Positions 45,713 to 53,868 of a DNA stretch of 64,000 nt are shown one piece after another. The notes beneath the pieces are model-generated. The model ran no database searches and had not been told where the DNA came from. It was given only the letters and a program-made list of their open reading frames with translations. Every line of letters begins with the position of its first letter. Position 1 is the stretch's first letter. This DNA is from Aliidiomarina maris (GTDB lineage Bacteria > Pseudomonadota > Gammaproteobacteria > Enterobacterales > Alteromonadaceae): NCBI RefSeq assembly GCF_003987335.1, contig NZ_PIPK01000003.1, positions 62,001 to 126,000 of the forward strand, in the 5' to 3' direction. The position numbers were made by a program, and so were the translations under genes.

Positions 45713-46352
45713 TTTTAGCACCTAATCGTATCGTTGCTCGGCCCGGAAACACGGTCGCATAGGCAGGAATATCTTGCGTGACGATTGCGCCTGCACCCAC
45801 TACAGCGTGCTTCCCTATTCGAATATTTTGCAATATCACAGCACCTGCTCCCACATGGACGCCTTCAGCGAGTGTAACGCCCCCACATAAAGTCGCATTT
45901 GGCGCCACATGGCAGTGTTTGTCGATAACGACATCATGCTCGACCACCGCTGCACTATTAATTAATGTATTTGCGCCAATTTGAGCACTATGAATGACAG
46001 CACCGGTTACAACCTGCACACCCTCATCCAGCTGCGCATATTGTGAGACAAAAGCCTGCGGACTAATCAAAGTAATAAATTTAAAACCTGAATTTTTTGC
46101 CACGCAAAATACATGTTCACGTCGTCGAGGCTGTCCTGGTAGAGAACCTAAACCATTAACTAACTCAAAATCATTGCTGGAATACTTGGAAATTTCAGTG
46201 TCACTTAACCAATGCTCAATACCGTCAAACATAGGCGCAATTGATATTTGCGGATCAATCAATGCGATCAGCTCGACATTTCGTGCGCAAGCTATCTCAA
46301 AAACAACTTTCGCATGGCCGCCTGCTCCTATTATGACCACTGGCTTATTCAA
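45702..46352 (-). CDS. legH: NeuD/PglD/LegH-type acetyltransferase (TTG start)
   Basis: A left-handed beta-helix acyltransferase. The N-terminal part is a small Rossmann-like domain (PVVIIGAGGHAKVVFEIAC), followed by hexapeptide repeats (GANTLINSAAVVEHDVVIDK, then HVAPNATLCGGVTLAEGVHV). In the Leg pathway this enzyme would N-acetylate the 4-amino sugar. The frame is open to 46421, but that part overlaps legI. The start that fits is TTG at 46352, with GGGGA eight bases upstream and an eight-base overlap with legI. NeuD-like O-acetylation of the finished sugar is an alternative. Confidence 0.82.
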   Translation of the reverse strand: MNKPVVIIGAGGHAKVVFEIACARNVELIALIDPQISIAPMFDGIEHWLSDTEISKYSSNDFELVNGLGSLPGQPRRREHVFCVAKNSGFKFITLISPQAFVSQYAQLDEGVQVVTGAVIHSAQIGANTLINSAAVVEHDVVIDKHCHVAPNATLCGGVTLAEGVHVGAGAVILQNIRIGKHAVVGAGAIVTQDIPAYATVFPGRATIRLGAKNEF

Positions 46353-47418
46353 TGATAATGTCCCCTGCTTGGTAATCCCGGCGGCTAGCTCTATCGACAA
46401 CTCGCCAATAATCGAAACCACTCAAGCCTGTACCTGGCCGTTTTAAAACTAGGTCCTCAGGCTGAATTAATTGACCTCGCTTAATCGCTCGACTTGCCAC
46501 CAAACTCTTACGCGCCACCGCTTTATTCGCAATTTCGGAATCCGTTGCACGTTTTATGCCGTCCCCCAATGCCGATTCAACTTGTCGAATCGCCTGCACC
46601 ATCGCTGCCAATTCAGGTGGCTCTAATGATGCCTTGTGATCGGGCCCGGGTAACGTACGATCTAAGGTAAAGTGCTTTTCAATCACCTGCGCGCCGCACG
46701 CTACTGCAGCAATGGGAATGGTAATTCCCGAACTATGGTCGGAATATCCAACTGGTAACCCAAAAGATGCAGCCAAAGTCTGCATGGCGCGTAAATTAAC
46801 CTCATTAATAGGCGCCGGATATTCTGTCGTACAATGCAGAACTGTCACATGCTGAATCAGCGCGCGCCGACCAGCTGGGCTAGCATATGCCGCAGCAAAA
46901 TTTGGCTGTTGATTCACTGATGTATCTGGATTCAAAAAGCCGTACGCCAACGCACTCAACGCACACTCAACGTCGGCTAACGAACACATCCCAGTAGACA
47001 GAATGATATCGCAACCCTTTTGCGCGTGCCGAATGAGAAAAGGTGCATTCGTTATTTCGCCCGATGCTACTTTTAGCCGACGTAGACTTAAGTCTTCGGT
47101 CAAAAAATCTAAGCTATCGGTATCAAATGCTGAAGAAAGAAATTCAATATTCAGACTTTTGCAATGTTCCAGCAAAGCGCGGTGTGCACTTCGATCTAGC
47201 TCCAGGCGTTGTAGCATCTTCGATTGAGATTCGGACTTTCCCGTATTGCGAGCCTGATAGCTCGCTTGCTTGGCCTCAGCGGTCACAAGGGCGTTAGCGG
47301 TAAATGTCTGAAACTTCACAGCATCAGCGCCAGCCTTATAGGCAGCGTCCACTAATGCATGAGCGCGCTCTACACAGCCGTTATGGTTGACCCCTGCTTC
47401 AGCTATAATAAACGTCAT
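46345..47418 (-). CDS. legI: Nonulosonic acid synthase (LegI/NeuB family)
   Basis: The enzyme condenses a six-carbon amino sugar with phosphoenolpyruvate to make a nine-carbon acid. The NeuB domain (about 1-285) has FIIAEAGVNHNGCVERAHAL, then KFQTFTAN and the metal/substrate-site segments GYSDHSSGITIPI and EKHFTLDRTLPGPDHKASLE. A C-terminal SAF (antifreeze-like) domain follows (SRAIKRGQLIQPEDLVLKRP). I chose the ATG at 47418; AGAGGTGAGT precedes it. The sugar made depends on LegG, next in the operon. PseI and NeuB are close relatives. Confidence 0.9.
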   Translation of the reverse strand: MTFIIAEAGVNHNGCVERAHALVDAAYKAGADAVKFQTFTANALVTAEAKQASYQARNTGKSESQSKMLQRLELDRSAHRALLEHCKSLNIEFLSSAFDTDSLDFLTEDLSLRRLKVASGEITNAPFLIRHAQKGCDIILSTGMCSLADVECALSALAYGFLNPDTSVNQQPNFAAAYASPAGRRALIQHVTVLHCTTEYPAPINEVNLRAMQTLAASFGLPVGYSDHSSGITIPIAAVACGAQVIEKHFTLDRTLPGPDHKASLEPPELAAMVQAIRQVESALGDGIKRATDSEIANKAVARKSLVASRAIKRGQLIQPEDLVLKRPGTGLSGFDYWRVVDRASRRDYQAGDIIIE

Positions 47419-47453
47419 ACTCACCTCTAATTGGCCAGACTCATCACTTTCAG

Positions 47454-48608
47454 CTAATTAATATCGTAGAATTTCTTGTATTTACTCACCAAAGGCTTAC
47501 GTAAGATGTTCAGCATTTTTTCGCTAGCGCAACCAGCATCATATGGATTATGTATCGGCTCACTCATCGAAGAACTAAACGTCAAAGCCTGATCTATTGA
47601 GGTTTTAATCGCACTGATGCTTGTCTCGCTGTGGAACACCGATTGGGCGGCTATTCTTCCCGCTTGCCTATTACCGATGTTCACAGTTGCAGTACCAACC
47701 GAGGGTGCTTCAATAATACCGCTTGACGAATTACCGATCATAACTTGAGCATGTTTTAATGCGCTCAGGAAGCGCAACTGGCCCAACGATGATGTCACGT
47801 AAAAGCGCTCGGGATATAGACCGGCTTGAGTTTGCATGCGCTGTATCAGCGCTCTGCCACCACTATCTGCATTTGGAAACGTCATTAACACCCGCAGCTC
47901 AGGGTAGTGGTTCAGCGCCTGAAAAATATTATCTAAAACTTCGACCCCATCCAACTCACCGTGAGTTTCAGGATGATAAGCCAAGACGACATAATCCTCA
48001 CCTAACTCAAAGTTCAGTGCAGCAATAAGTTCGTCACGGGTGAGTAATTGGACTTTATGTAAATGCTCGACGCCTAAGCTTCCGACGTGGTGAACGCGCT
48101 CGGGCATTTCTCCCATCTGAATGATGCGCTGGCAATAGCGTTCGGTCGAAGCCGCATGTAAATGGCTCAACTTGGTGATTGCGTGCCGAAATTCATTATC
48201 ATAAGCACCCTCGGTAATTTCACCACCGTGCACATGCAAAATCGGAATATGCATCATGACTGAGGCTTGGGCCATGCTTAAAGCCTCATATCGGTCGCCT
48301 AAAATAATCATCACATCAGGCTGTTGTCGAGCCAATGCATCAGCGAACCCGATCATCCCAAGCGCTGAGCTTTTTACTGTAGCTGCGGCACTATCAGAAG
48401 CCAGCAGCATCTCAATAGTCTCATCAATGACAAATCCATCTTTTTCTATTTCCTTTGCGGTGAACCCAAATTCAGGCACCAGGTGAGTACCTGACACAAA
48501 TAATTGCAGGGTTAAATCGGGTGCTTGCTGGATAGCTTTTAACGTCCAATACAGCAAACCATACTCCGCCCTGGTCGCGGTGAATACGCCTATTTTACGT
48601 GGGTTCAT
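47454..48608 (-). CDS. legG: Hydrolysing nucleotide-sugar 2-epimerase (LegG/NeuC family)
   Basis: The protein belongs to the NeuC/WecB family: KIGVFTATRAEYGLLYWTLK at the start, LGDRYEALSMAQASVMMHIP, HVHGGEITEGAYDNEFRHAI, and GNSSSGIIEAPSVGTATVNI near the C terminus. In the Leg pathway it epimerises and releases 2,4-diacetamido-trideoxy-mannose from GDP (or UDP). This NeuC-type enzyme supports a Leg pathway and speaks against pseudaminic acid, whose PseG is unrelated. It overlaps legC by 14 bp. Length 384. Confidence 0.9.
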   Translation of the reverse strand: MNPRKIGVFTATRAEYGLLYWTLKAIQQAPDLTLQLFVSGTHLVPEFGFTAKEIEKDGFVIDETIEMLLASDSAAATVKSSALGMIGFADALARQQPDVMIILGDRYEALSMAQASVMMHIPILHVHGGEITEGAYDNEFRHAITKLSHLHAASTERYCQRIIQMGEMPERVHHVGSLGVEHLHKVQLLTRDELIAALNFELGEDYVVLAYHPETHGELDGVEVLDNIFQALNHYPELRVLMTFPNADSGGRALIQRMQTQAGLYPERFYVTSSLGQLRFLSALKHAQVMIGNSSSGIIEAPSVGTATVNIGNRQAGRIAAQSVFHSETSISAIKTSIDQALTFSSSMSEPIHNPYDAGCASEKMLNILRKPLVSKYKKFYDIN

Positions 48609-49755
48609 GCTGCTGACCTATAATGGGAGAGCTCGGTAAATTAACAAGACGACTTTCCAGGTATTCTGATACTTGCAAGTTGCCTGCCGGGCAGTGAGCA
48701 TACATCGGCAAGCGATGCATCAGTTGCCACACCGGCCTGCACATAATGCCAGCCCGGTTCAGGTTGACCAAAAACTCATCCCTTGACGCTTTGTCTGCGC
48801 AAACCACCGCATTCAACCAGAAATTCGACTGACCATGTGCTGGTTCATCTACGAATCGATAGTCACTGTCAGCAAAAAACGTACGATAAGCATTCGCAAG
48901 CTTCCGCTTAGCAGTGAGATAGCTAGGGAGTCGCGTCAATTGTGCGCAGCCAAGGGCGGCGTTCAGGTTCGGCATGCGGTAATTAAAACCAGCCTGGTCA
49001 TGATAAAACTCATACGGGTGCGCAACTTTAGCGGTTGTGGTTAAATGCTTAGCTTGAGCCCCGCTTGCTTGATCTCGGCATAACAGCATACCTCCCCCAC
49101 CCGTGGTTATTATTTTATTGCCATTAAAACTTAATGCAGCAAAGCGGCCTATCGTGCCCGTGTGTTGGCCATCATAAAATGAGCCTAAACTCTCTGCCGC
49201 ATCTTCGATCAATTCCAGTTGCCATTGATTACAAATGGCGTGTATTTCACGCAAATGCACAGGGTGACCAAATGTATGCATAGGTACAACCGCACGGATA
49301 GGCCGCCCACTCTTGGTGTCAACGCAACCATCGGCAGTCAGTTTGGCATGCTCATTTAAGTAGCTATCAAGCGCATTTGGACACAGTCCAAGCGTCGCTT
49401 CACTGACATCGACGAAAACTGGAGTGGCACCTAAGTGATGAATAGCGTTACATGTGGCGACAAACGTTAACGCTTGAGTAATCACAAAGTCGCCAGCCTG
49501 CACCCCGCTTAGCTTTAATGCCGTATGCAACGCAGCGGTTCCATTCACGGTCGCGACGGCTTGGCTAGTGCCCGTGTACTCGCGCACACCACGCTCAAAA
49601 TCATCCACATACTGACCGACACTCGACACGAACGTTGTCGTGAGCGTGTCAACTACAAGTGCTGTTTCAAGCTCACCGAACGCTGGTGCGTGTAGCGGAA
49701 TAGCATCGTTAGTATTGAATAAATCACGGATAAATTTAGTAACATGGGGTGACAT
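48595..49755 (-). CDS. legC: PLP-dependent aminotransferase (LegC-like, DegT/DnrJ/EryC1 family)
   Basis: The enzyme would add an amino group at C4 of the 4-keto sugar made by LegB. The family pattern is TSQAVATVNGTAALHTALKL, then AVVPMHTFGHP, IEDAAESLGSFY and the PLP-lysine segment SFNGNKIITTGGGGML. Length 386. PseC and other sugar aminotransferases share the fold; the long spacing and the neighbours point to LegC. It is 14 bp from legB. Confidence 0.88.
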   Translation of the reverse strand: MSPHVTKFIRDLFNTNDAIPLHAPAFGELETALVVDTLTTTFVSSVGQYVDDFERGVREYTGTSQAVATVNGTAALHTALKLSGVQAGDFVITQALTFVATCNAIHHLGATPVFVDVSEATLGLCPNALDSYLNEHAKLTADGCVDTKSGRPIRAVVPMHTFGHPVHLREIHAICNQWQLELIEDAAESLGSFYDGQHTGTIGRFAALSFNGNKIITTGGGGMLLCRDQASGAQAKHLTTTAKVAHPYEFYHDQAGFNYRMPNLNAALGCAQLTRLPSYLTAKRKLANAYRTFFADSDYRFVDEPAHGQSNFWLNAVVCADKASRDEFLVNLNRAGIMCRPVWQLMHRLPMYAHCPAGNLQVSEYLESRLVNLPSSPIIGQQHEPT

Positions 49756-49769
49756 TTTATATCCATCGC

Positions 49770-50957
49770 TTACATTTTATCATCAAGGTACCGCCCCTTT
49801 TCCTGATGTTGGAACTCAGGTAGTAATATCTGAATTTGATCGAGAATATCCTGCTTAGACCATGCCAAGTTTGTGCGCATTTGTGCAATACGTTGAGCGA
49901 ACACATCAAGCTGCTCAGTATCAAAGTTCAATGCGCTTTTAACCACGCCTATGCTTTCAAACCACCTCATATCAAGGGTTTCTTGAGCAGTAAAGAACTC
50001 TTCAAAATCCTTTTCACCAGTGGTATCACTATCCGTGAACAAGCAAGGCCATTGATTATTTTGCGGCAACGTCGCCATTAACTGCCGCGCTTGTGTTTCA
50101 GTTTGACAAACAGCGACCTCCAACCCAAGGGCATTTAAATAGCGCTCGGCAATCTCTGCAAACGTGGTCAAGTGCAACTTAGCACTTAGCTTCGGAAACA
50201 ATATGTCGCGGTTATCGCCCAGCATGCATGACATCAAACACAGCTGTCCTGACTCCTCAGGAGTTAGGAAGTAACGCTTGATATCTTTTGGCGCAACGAT
50301 AGGTTGGCGCTTTTGTATTCGTTGATTAAACCCGTGCAATAACGAACCATCCGAGAAGGCCACGTTGGCGAATCGTGCGGTAGAAATGTCGATATGTTGG
50401 CTGCCGCGCATTAAAAACATTTCCATAATGCGCTTAGAGGCACCCATCATATTGACAGGGTTTGCAGCTTTATCCGTTGACACACAAAAGTATTTTCGGG
50501 CGTCACCCATGATGGCTTGGTTTAAGGTCTTCTCGGTATTGAATATATTCGTTTCCAGCATACGCATTAAGGTAAAAGGGTCTTTTTCACTGCGTACATG
50601 CTTGAGCGCCGAAAGGTTGAGCACGTAGTCGTATCCGCCTTCTTGTTGCAAGAATGCTTGATATTCCAAACTACCGACATCTAGTGCGAAAGTCCGAAAG
50701 TCGCCCTCTATATAGCCTAACGAGCTGCGGATATCTCGCACTAACTCTACAAGATTGTTTTCACTGATATCAACAACATGCAGTTTAAGTGGGTGGCGCT
50801 TAAAAATCTCCTTGGTGACAGCGTGGCCGATTGAACCCGCGCCACCGATAACCAAAAAACGATTACTGCCGACTAAGTCAATTAATTGTTTGCTGTGCGC
50901 ATTGATATCTGAATCAAATAGCCCTTGGTTGCGACCTATCAAACCAAGAATATCCAT
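49770..50957 (-). CDS. legB: Nucleotide-sugar 4,6-dehydratase (LegB-like)
   Basis: An extended SDR with an N-terminal addition of about 30 residues, then the Rossmann motif FLVIGGAGSIGHAVTKEIFK. NLSALKHVRSEKDPFTLMRM and MMGASKRIMEMFLM follow; the latter carries the Met-x-x-x-Lys site found in CapD/FlaA1-type dehydratases in place of Tyr-x-x-x-Lys. It would begin the pathway by making the 4-keto-6-deoxy sugar nucleotide. The C-terminal 120 residues are an extra domain. It is the first gene of the Leg operon; AGAGGT precedes the ATG. Confidence 0.86.
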   Translation of the reverse strand: MDILGLIGRNQGLFDSDINAHSKQLIDLVGSNRFLVIGGAGSIGHAVTKEIFKRHPLKLHVVDISENNLVELVRDIRSSLGYIEGDFRTFALDVGSLEYQAFLQQEGGYDYVLNLSALKHVRSEKDPFTLMRMLETNIFNTEKTLNQAIMGDARKYFCVSTDKAANPVNMMGASKRIMEMFLMRGSQHIDISTARFANVAFSDGSLLHGFNQRIQKRQPIVAPKDIKRYFLTPEESGQLCLMSCMLGDNRDILFPKLSAKLHLTTFAEIAERYLNALGLEVAVCQTETQARQLMATLPQNNQWPCLFTDSDTTGEKDFEEFFTAQETLDMRWFESIGVVKSALNFDTEQLDVFAQRIAQMRTNLAWSKQDILDQIQILLPEFQHQEKGRYLDDKM

Positions 50958-51000
50958 TATTGCAATACCTCTATGTTGTATTCTGACTCAAAGCTTATAC

Positions 51001-51030
51001 AAAAAAGCCGAGTCGTATAAGACTCGGCTT
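51001..51030 (-). terminator. Terminator of flagellin 5
   Basis: The hairpin AAGCCGAGTC-GTATAA-GACTCGGCTT is followed by six T on the minus strand. It lies between flagellin 5 and legB, so the Leg operon should have its own promoter in 50958-51000 or rely on read-through. Confidence 0.88.
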
Positions 51031-51060
51031 CTAAAAATTGCTTGTTACAGTTTGTTGGGA

Positions 51061-51918
51061 TTAACCCAGCAGTGACAACGCTGCCTGTGGACGCTGATTC
51101 GCCTGGGCAAGAATCGAAGTACTTGCCTGCTGCGTAATCTGGAACTTAGTCAAGTTCGCGGTTTCTGCTGCAAAGTCTGTGTCCATGATGCGTGAGCGGG
51201 CTGCCGACACGTTTTCAACAATATTGCTCAAGTTCGCAATGGTTGATTGGAAACGGTTTTGAATCGCACCCAACTCAGCACGCGCAGAACCAACGGTAGC
51301 AATAGCGTCGTCAATACTTGTCAGGAAGTCTTCAACTGGGCTCGACGCACTGTTGTCTAATGCCGATACGTTGACAGCGTCAATTTCTAAACCTGAGGCT
51401 GAGAACGCACCTGAAGCTGCGCCACCCGCTGACAAAGTGATTTCAATGCGCTCTTCAGCGGTTCCGCGTGACCCCACAAGGAAACCCACATCCAGTTGAC
51501 CATCTAACACGTTTTTACCAGAAAACTCAGTGGTAGACGCAACGCGGTTAATCTCTTGTTTTAGCTGGTCAATTTCTTCCTGAATAGCGGTTAAATCTTC
51601 AGCTTCGTTGATACCGTTGTCCGCTTGGACTACCAGCTCACGCATGCGCTGTAGCATGTTGCCAGTTTCTTGCAAAGCACCTTCAGCAACCTGCGCTAAT
51701 GAAATGCCGTCGTTGGCATTACGAACAGCTTGGTTCAAACCATTGATCTGCGAGGTTTGACGGTTGGTGATCTGAAGACCTGCTGCGTCATCCGCTGCGC
51801 TGTTAATACGAAAACCTGACGATAAACGCTCGAACGCAGTGTTCAAACCATTACTTGAAGTCATCAATTGGCGCTGTGCATTTAATGACGATACGTTGGT
51901 GTTTACATATAAAGACAT
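51061..51918 (-). CDS. fliC: Flagellin 5
   Basis: A 285-residue flagellin with the same short architecture. I chose the ATG at 51918 ([18 protein letters not shown]); the open frame extends six codons upstream. It pairs with flagellin 4 in all diagnostic residues (SAADDAAG, SRIMDTDF, STSILAQ, final Gly) but has its own centre (SAGGAASGAFSASGLEIDAV). It reads EIDQLKQEINRVASTTEFSG, where the others have [10 protein letters not shown] or QLQQEIDRVA. It is separated from flagellin 4 by the Leg operon. Confidence 0.95.
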   Translation of the reverse strand: MSLYVNTNVSSLNAQRQLMTSSNGLNTAFERLSSGFRINSAADDAAGLQITNRQTSQINGLNQAVRNANDGISLAQVAEGALQETGNMLQRMRELVVQADNGINEAEDLTAIQEEIDQLKQEINRVASTTEFSGKNVLDGQLDVGFLVGSRGTAEERIEITLSAGGAASGAFSASGLEIDAVNVSALDNSASSPVEDFLTSIDDAIATVGSARAELGAIQNRFQSTIANLSNIVENVSAARSRIMDTDFAAETANLTKFQITQQASTSILAQANQRPQAALSLLG

Positions 51919-51934
51919 AATTGCTCTCCTGGCC
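51728..51934. repeat. 207-bp identical direct repeat, copy 2 (flagellin 5 5' end)
   Basis: Identical to 43687-43893 and in the same orientation. Together the two copies bracket the Leg operon. They cover the first 191 bp of each flagellin and the ribosome binding site. Confidence 0.9.
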
Positions 51935-51985
51935 ATAATGGCGGCGTTAATTTTATTTCGGCGCTGTCGCCTTGCTTGTTTAAGT

Positions 51986-52011
51986 TAACGGCAGGAATTT
52001 TTTTTTCTTGA
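51986..52011 (-). promoter_or_regulatory. Sigma-28 promoter of flagellin 5
   Basis: Minus strand: TCAAG (52007-52011), 15 nt, CCGTTA (51986-51991). The -35 and -10 each have one change from consensus; the -10 is the same variant as in flagellin 4. Confidence 0.7.
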
Positions 52012-52049
52012 GGGGGATTTGTATTTTTTTTAGTTTTTTTCCAGCTAAA

Positions 52050-52082
52050 AACAAAAAAGCATCACCTAAATTCAGTGATGCC
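52050..52082 (-). terminator. Terminator after the flgL-linked gene
   Basis: The hairpin GCATCAC-N9-GTGATGC (52059-52081) is followed by six T on the minus strand. It ends the flgIJKL-side transcripts before the flagellin 5 promoter. Confidence 0.87.
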
Positions 52083-52109
52083 TCTCACGAATCAAAATCT
52101 GACAACCAT

Positions 52110-52532
52110 TTAATGAGCAGCGAGCCCAGCTTGCTTGCGTGCCGCTTCAAGGTATTTGGCTAAACTGACGTGAGGCTCATGCATTAAACGTTGATACGCA
52201 ACGCCAGTAAATGCAAAGGTTAACTCATTAAATTGCAAATACACCGCCGGCGCATCAGCAATCGATGTGTCATAAATCCACTCACCACCATGCTGACGCC
52301 GAAATACCTCACCCACGTAAGCGCCAAAAATCGTACTTATGGTGAAAATAGTCTGCTCTTCGCTTGCGCTTTTGATTCGAGCCGACGCCTTACTTAGCGC
52401 CTCATCGGCTAAAGCAACACTGACATCACTGCCATCCAGTTCAATATCAAATTCGTTGCGTGCAAACACCACGGCGTCCTGTGCACTTGCCTGCATTAAA
52501 TCAGCTAATTCTTGCCCTGAAATCGTCATCAT
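52110..52532 (-). CDS. Hypothetical protein after flgL, possibly DUF3806-like
   Basis: I do not recognise this 140-residue acidic protein with confidence. It begins MMTISGQELADLMQASAQDA and has an internal segment, IFGAYVGEVFRRQHGGEWIY, whose G-x-x-x-GE ... GGxW pattern is similar to DUF3806-type domains; this is tentative. There is no signal peptide or membrane helix, so it should be cytoplasmic. It lies eight bases after the flgL stop, with a terminator just downstream, so it is the last gene of the flgL transcript. GAAGAG precedes the ATG. Confidence 0.6.
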   Translation of the reverse strand: MMTISGQELADLMQASAQDAVVFARNEFDIELDGSDVSVALADEALSKASARIKSASEEQTIFTISTIFGAYVGEVFRRQHGGEWIYDTSIADAPAVYLQFNELTFAFTGVAYQRLMHEPHVSLAKYLEAARKQAGLAAH

Positions 52533-52540
52533 GTACTCTT

Positions 52541-53764
52541 CTATCGTAAATAATCGAACAAGCTTAAACGCGTGATTCGAGTAAAAGTGGCTTGTGCAGC
52601 TTGTAAGGCTGTATCTTGCTTGATCAATTCCGTCATCGCCTCAGCGTAATCGACGTCTTGAATGCGTGACCGCGTGTCTTTATTCGCAATGGCAAAGTCT
52701 GCATTGGTAAGTATCGCTGTGTTGGCGCTATTCATACGGCTACCAGTGCGTGCTCGCACACTACCTAAACTGGTCTCAGCAGCATCAAGGTCAGCCAGCG
52801 CAAATTCAATTCCTTCGGCTAACTGAGCATCATTGATGTTCGGATTATTCAGTAAATTCACCATGTCATTTAATACAGTGGCAATATTTTGTTGTGGCTG
52901 CCCTAAACGGATTTCAATAGTCCCATTTGCGGCCGTGCCTTCAGGATTGACTTGTACACCATTAAATTCGATGCTTTCACCTGCCACATACGGTCCCGTT
53001 GCAATCACGTTGCCGCCGCTATCCGTCACGCTAAAGGTACCCGCACCATCATCAAGCGCTACCTGATACAGATTATTAGCCGGATCTTGCTTGTCATAAT
53101 TCGCACGGTGAAATGCCTCAAACTGAGCGCGATCGGTCAGTAGTGTGGAGGCGCCAGTCACATCTCCGCCGACATTGCCCACCCGTGCACGTAATTCTAC
53201 TGGGGTTTGCTGAAAAGCTTCAGCGCCAGACGTACTTGATTGAATTTGTAAGCTAGAAGTGACCTGCACTTGCTTGGCACCGTTGTCACCAAGGTAATCG
53301 TACACGCCAGTCACTGGGTTTAATTCGAACGGCTTTACTTCGGTTTGGTAACCAGCAAACAAATAATCACCGTTTTCGTTACGCGCGTTCATCATGTCTA
53401 ATACATTGTCGCGCAGCACTTCAATTTCCAGCGCCAGTGATTGGCGGTCATTGAAGTCATATGCCCCGTTACCAGCCTGCACAAATAGCTCTTTCGCACG
53501 GAATAGCGACTCTGAGATATTCGACATTACCGACTCTTGCCGCGACAAGTCATTCAGCACTAACTGCGAGTTCTTCTGAAACTGCTCGTTCTGCTTAATC
53601 CGGTCGGTCAGCGCTAAGGTTTGTGCTTTACCTGCGGGGTCGTCAGCGGGCGTCAGAATTTTGGTTTCGCGTGCGATCTGGTCTTGCACTTTAACCAGCT
53701 TATTCTGGCGGTCAATGACTGAGCTCAAGCCCTTATCATAAATTTGGCTGGTGGATAATCGCAT
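52541..53764 (-). CDS. flgL: Flagellar hook-filament junction protein FlgL
   Basis: FlgL (HAP3) joins the hook-FlgK zone to the filament. The N terminus MRLSTSQIYDKGLSSVIDRQ and the C terminus (RSRIQDVDYAEAMTELIKQD, then LSLFDYLR) are the conserved flagellin-like ends. The centre (about 140-290) is variable. At 407 residues it is longer than E. coli FlgL (317), as in many marine species. AAAGGAGG precedes the ATG. Confidence 0.95.
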   Translation of the reverse strand: MRLSTSQIYDKGLSSVIDRQNKLVKVQDQIARETKILTPADDPAGKAQTLALTDRIKQNEQFQKNSQLVLNDLSRQESVMSNISESLFRAKELFVQAGNGAYDFNDRQSLALEIEVLRDNVLDMMNARNENGDYLFAGYQTEVKPFELNPVTGVYDYLGDNGAKQVQVTSSLQIQSSTSGAEAFQQTPVELRARVGNVGGDVTGASTLLTDRAQFEAFHRANYDKQDPANNLYQVALDDGAGTFSVTDSGGNVIATGPYVAGESIEFNGVQVNPEGTAANGTIEIRLGQPQQNIATVLNDMVNLLNNPNINDAQLAEGIEFALADLDAAETSLGSVRARTGSRMNSANTAILTNADFAIANKDTRSRIQDVDYAEAMTELIKQDTALQAAQATFTRITRLSLFDYLR

Positions 53765-53842
53765 GTTGATTCCTCCTTTCGTGGGGAACGGTGTTTGTTG
53801 TCTGGTTTTGCGCGGCGGCAGGCATGACCCGCCCTACGTCGT

Positions 53843-53868
53843 TATCGGCGCTTTTGGGTAAACAGTTA
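53843..53868 (-). promoter_or_regulatory. Candidate sigma-28 promoter of flgL, overlapping the flgK stop
   Basis: Minus strand: TAACT (53864-53868), 15 nt, CCGATA (53843-53848); the -10 GCCGATAA is a perfect match. The first three bases of the -35, TAA, are the flgK stop codon. Confidence 0.6.

Noticed and set aside
46353-46421. Upstream extension of the LegH-like frame
   Set aside because: It lies inside legI in another frame; the TTG at 46352 has the better ribosome binding site and gives the usual family start.
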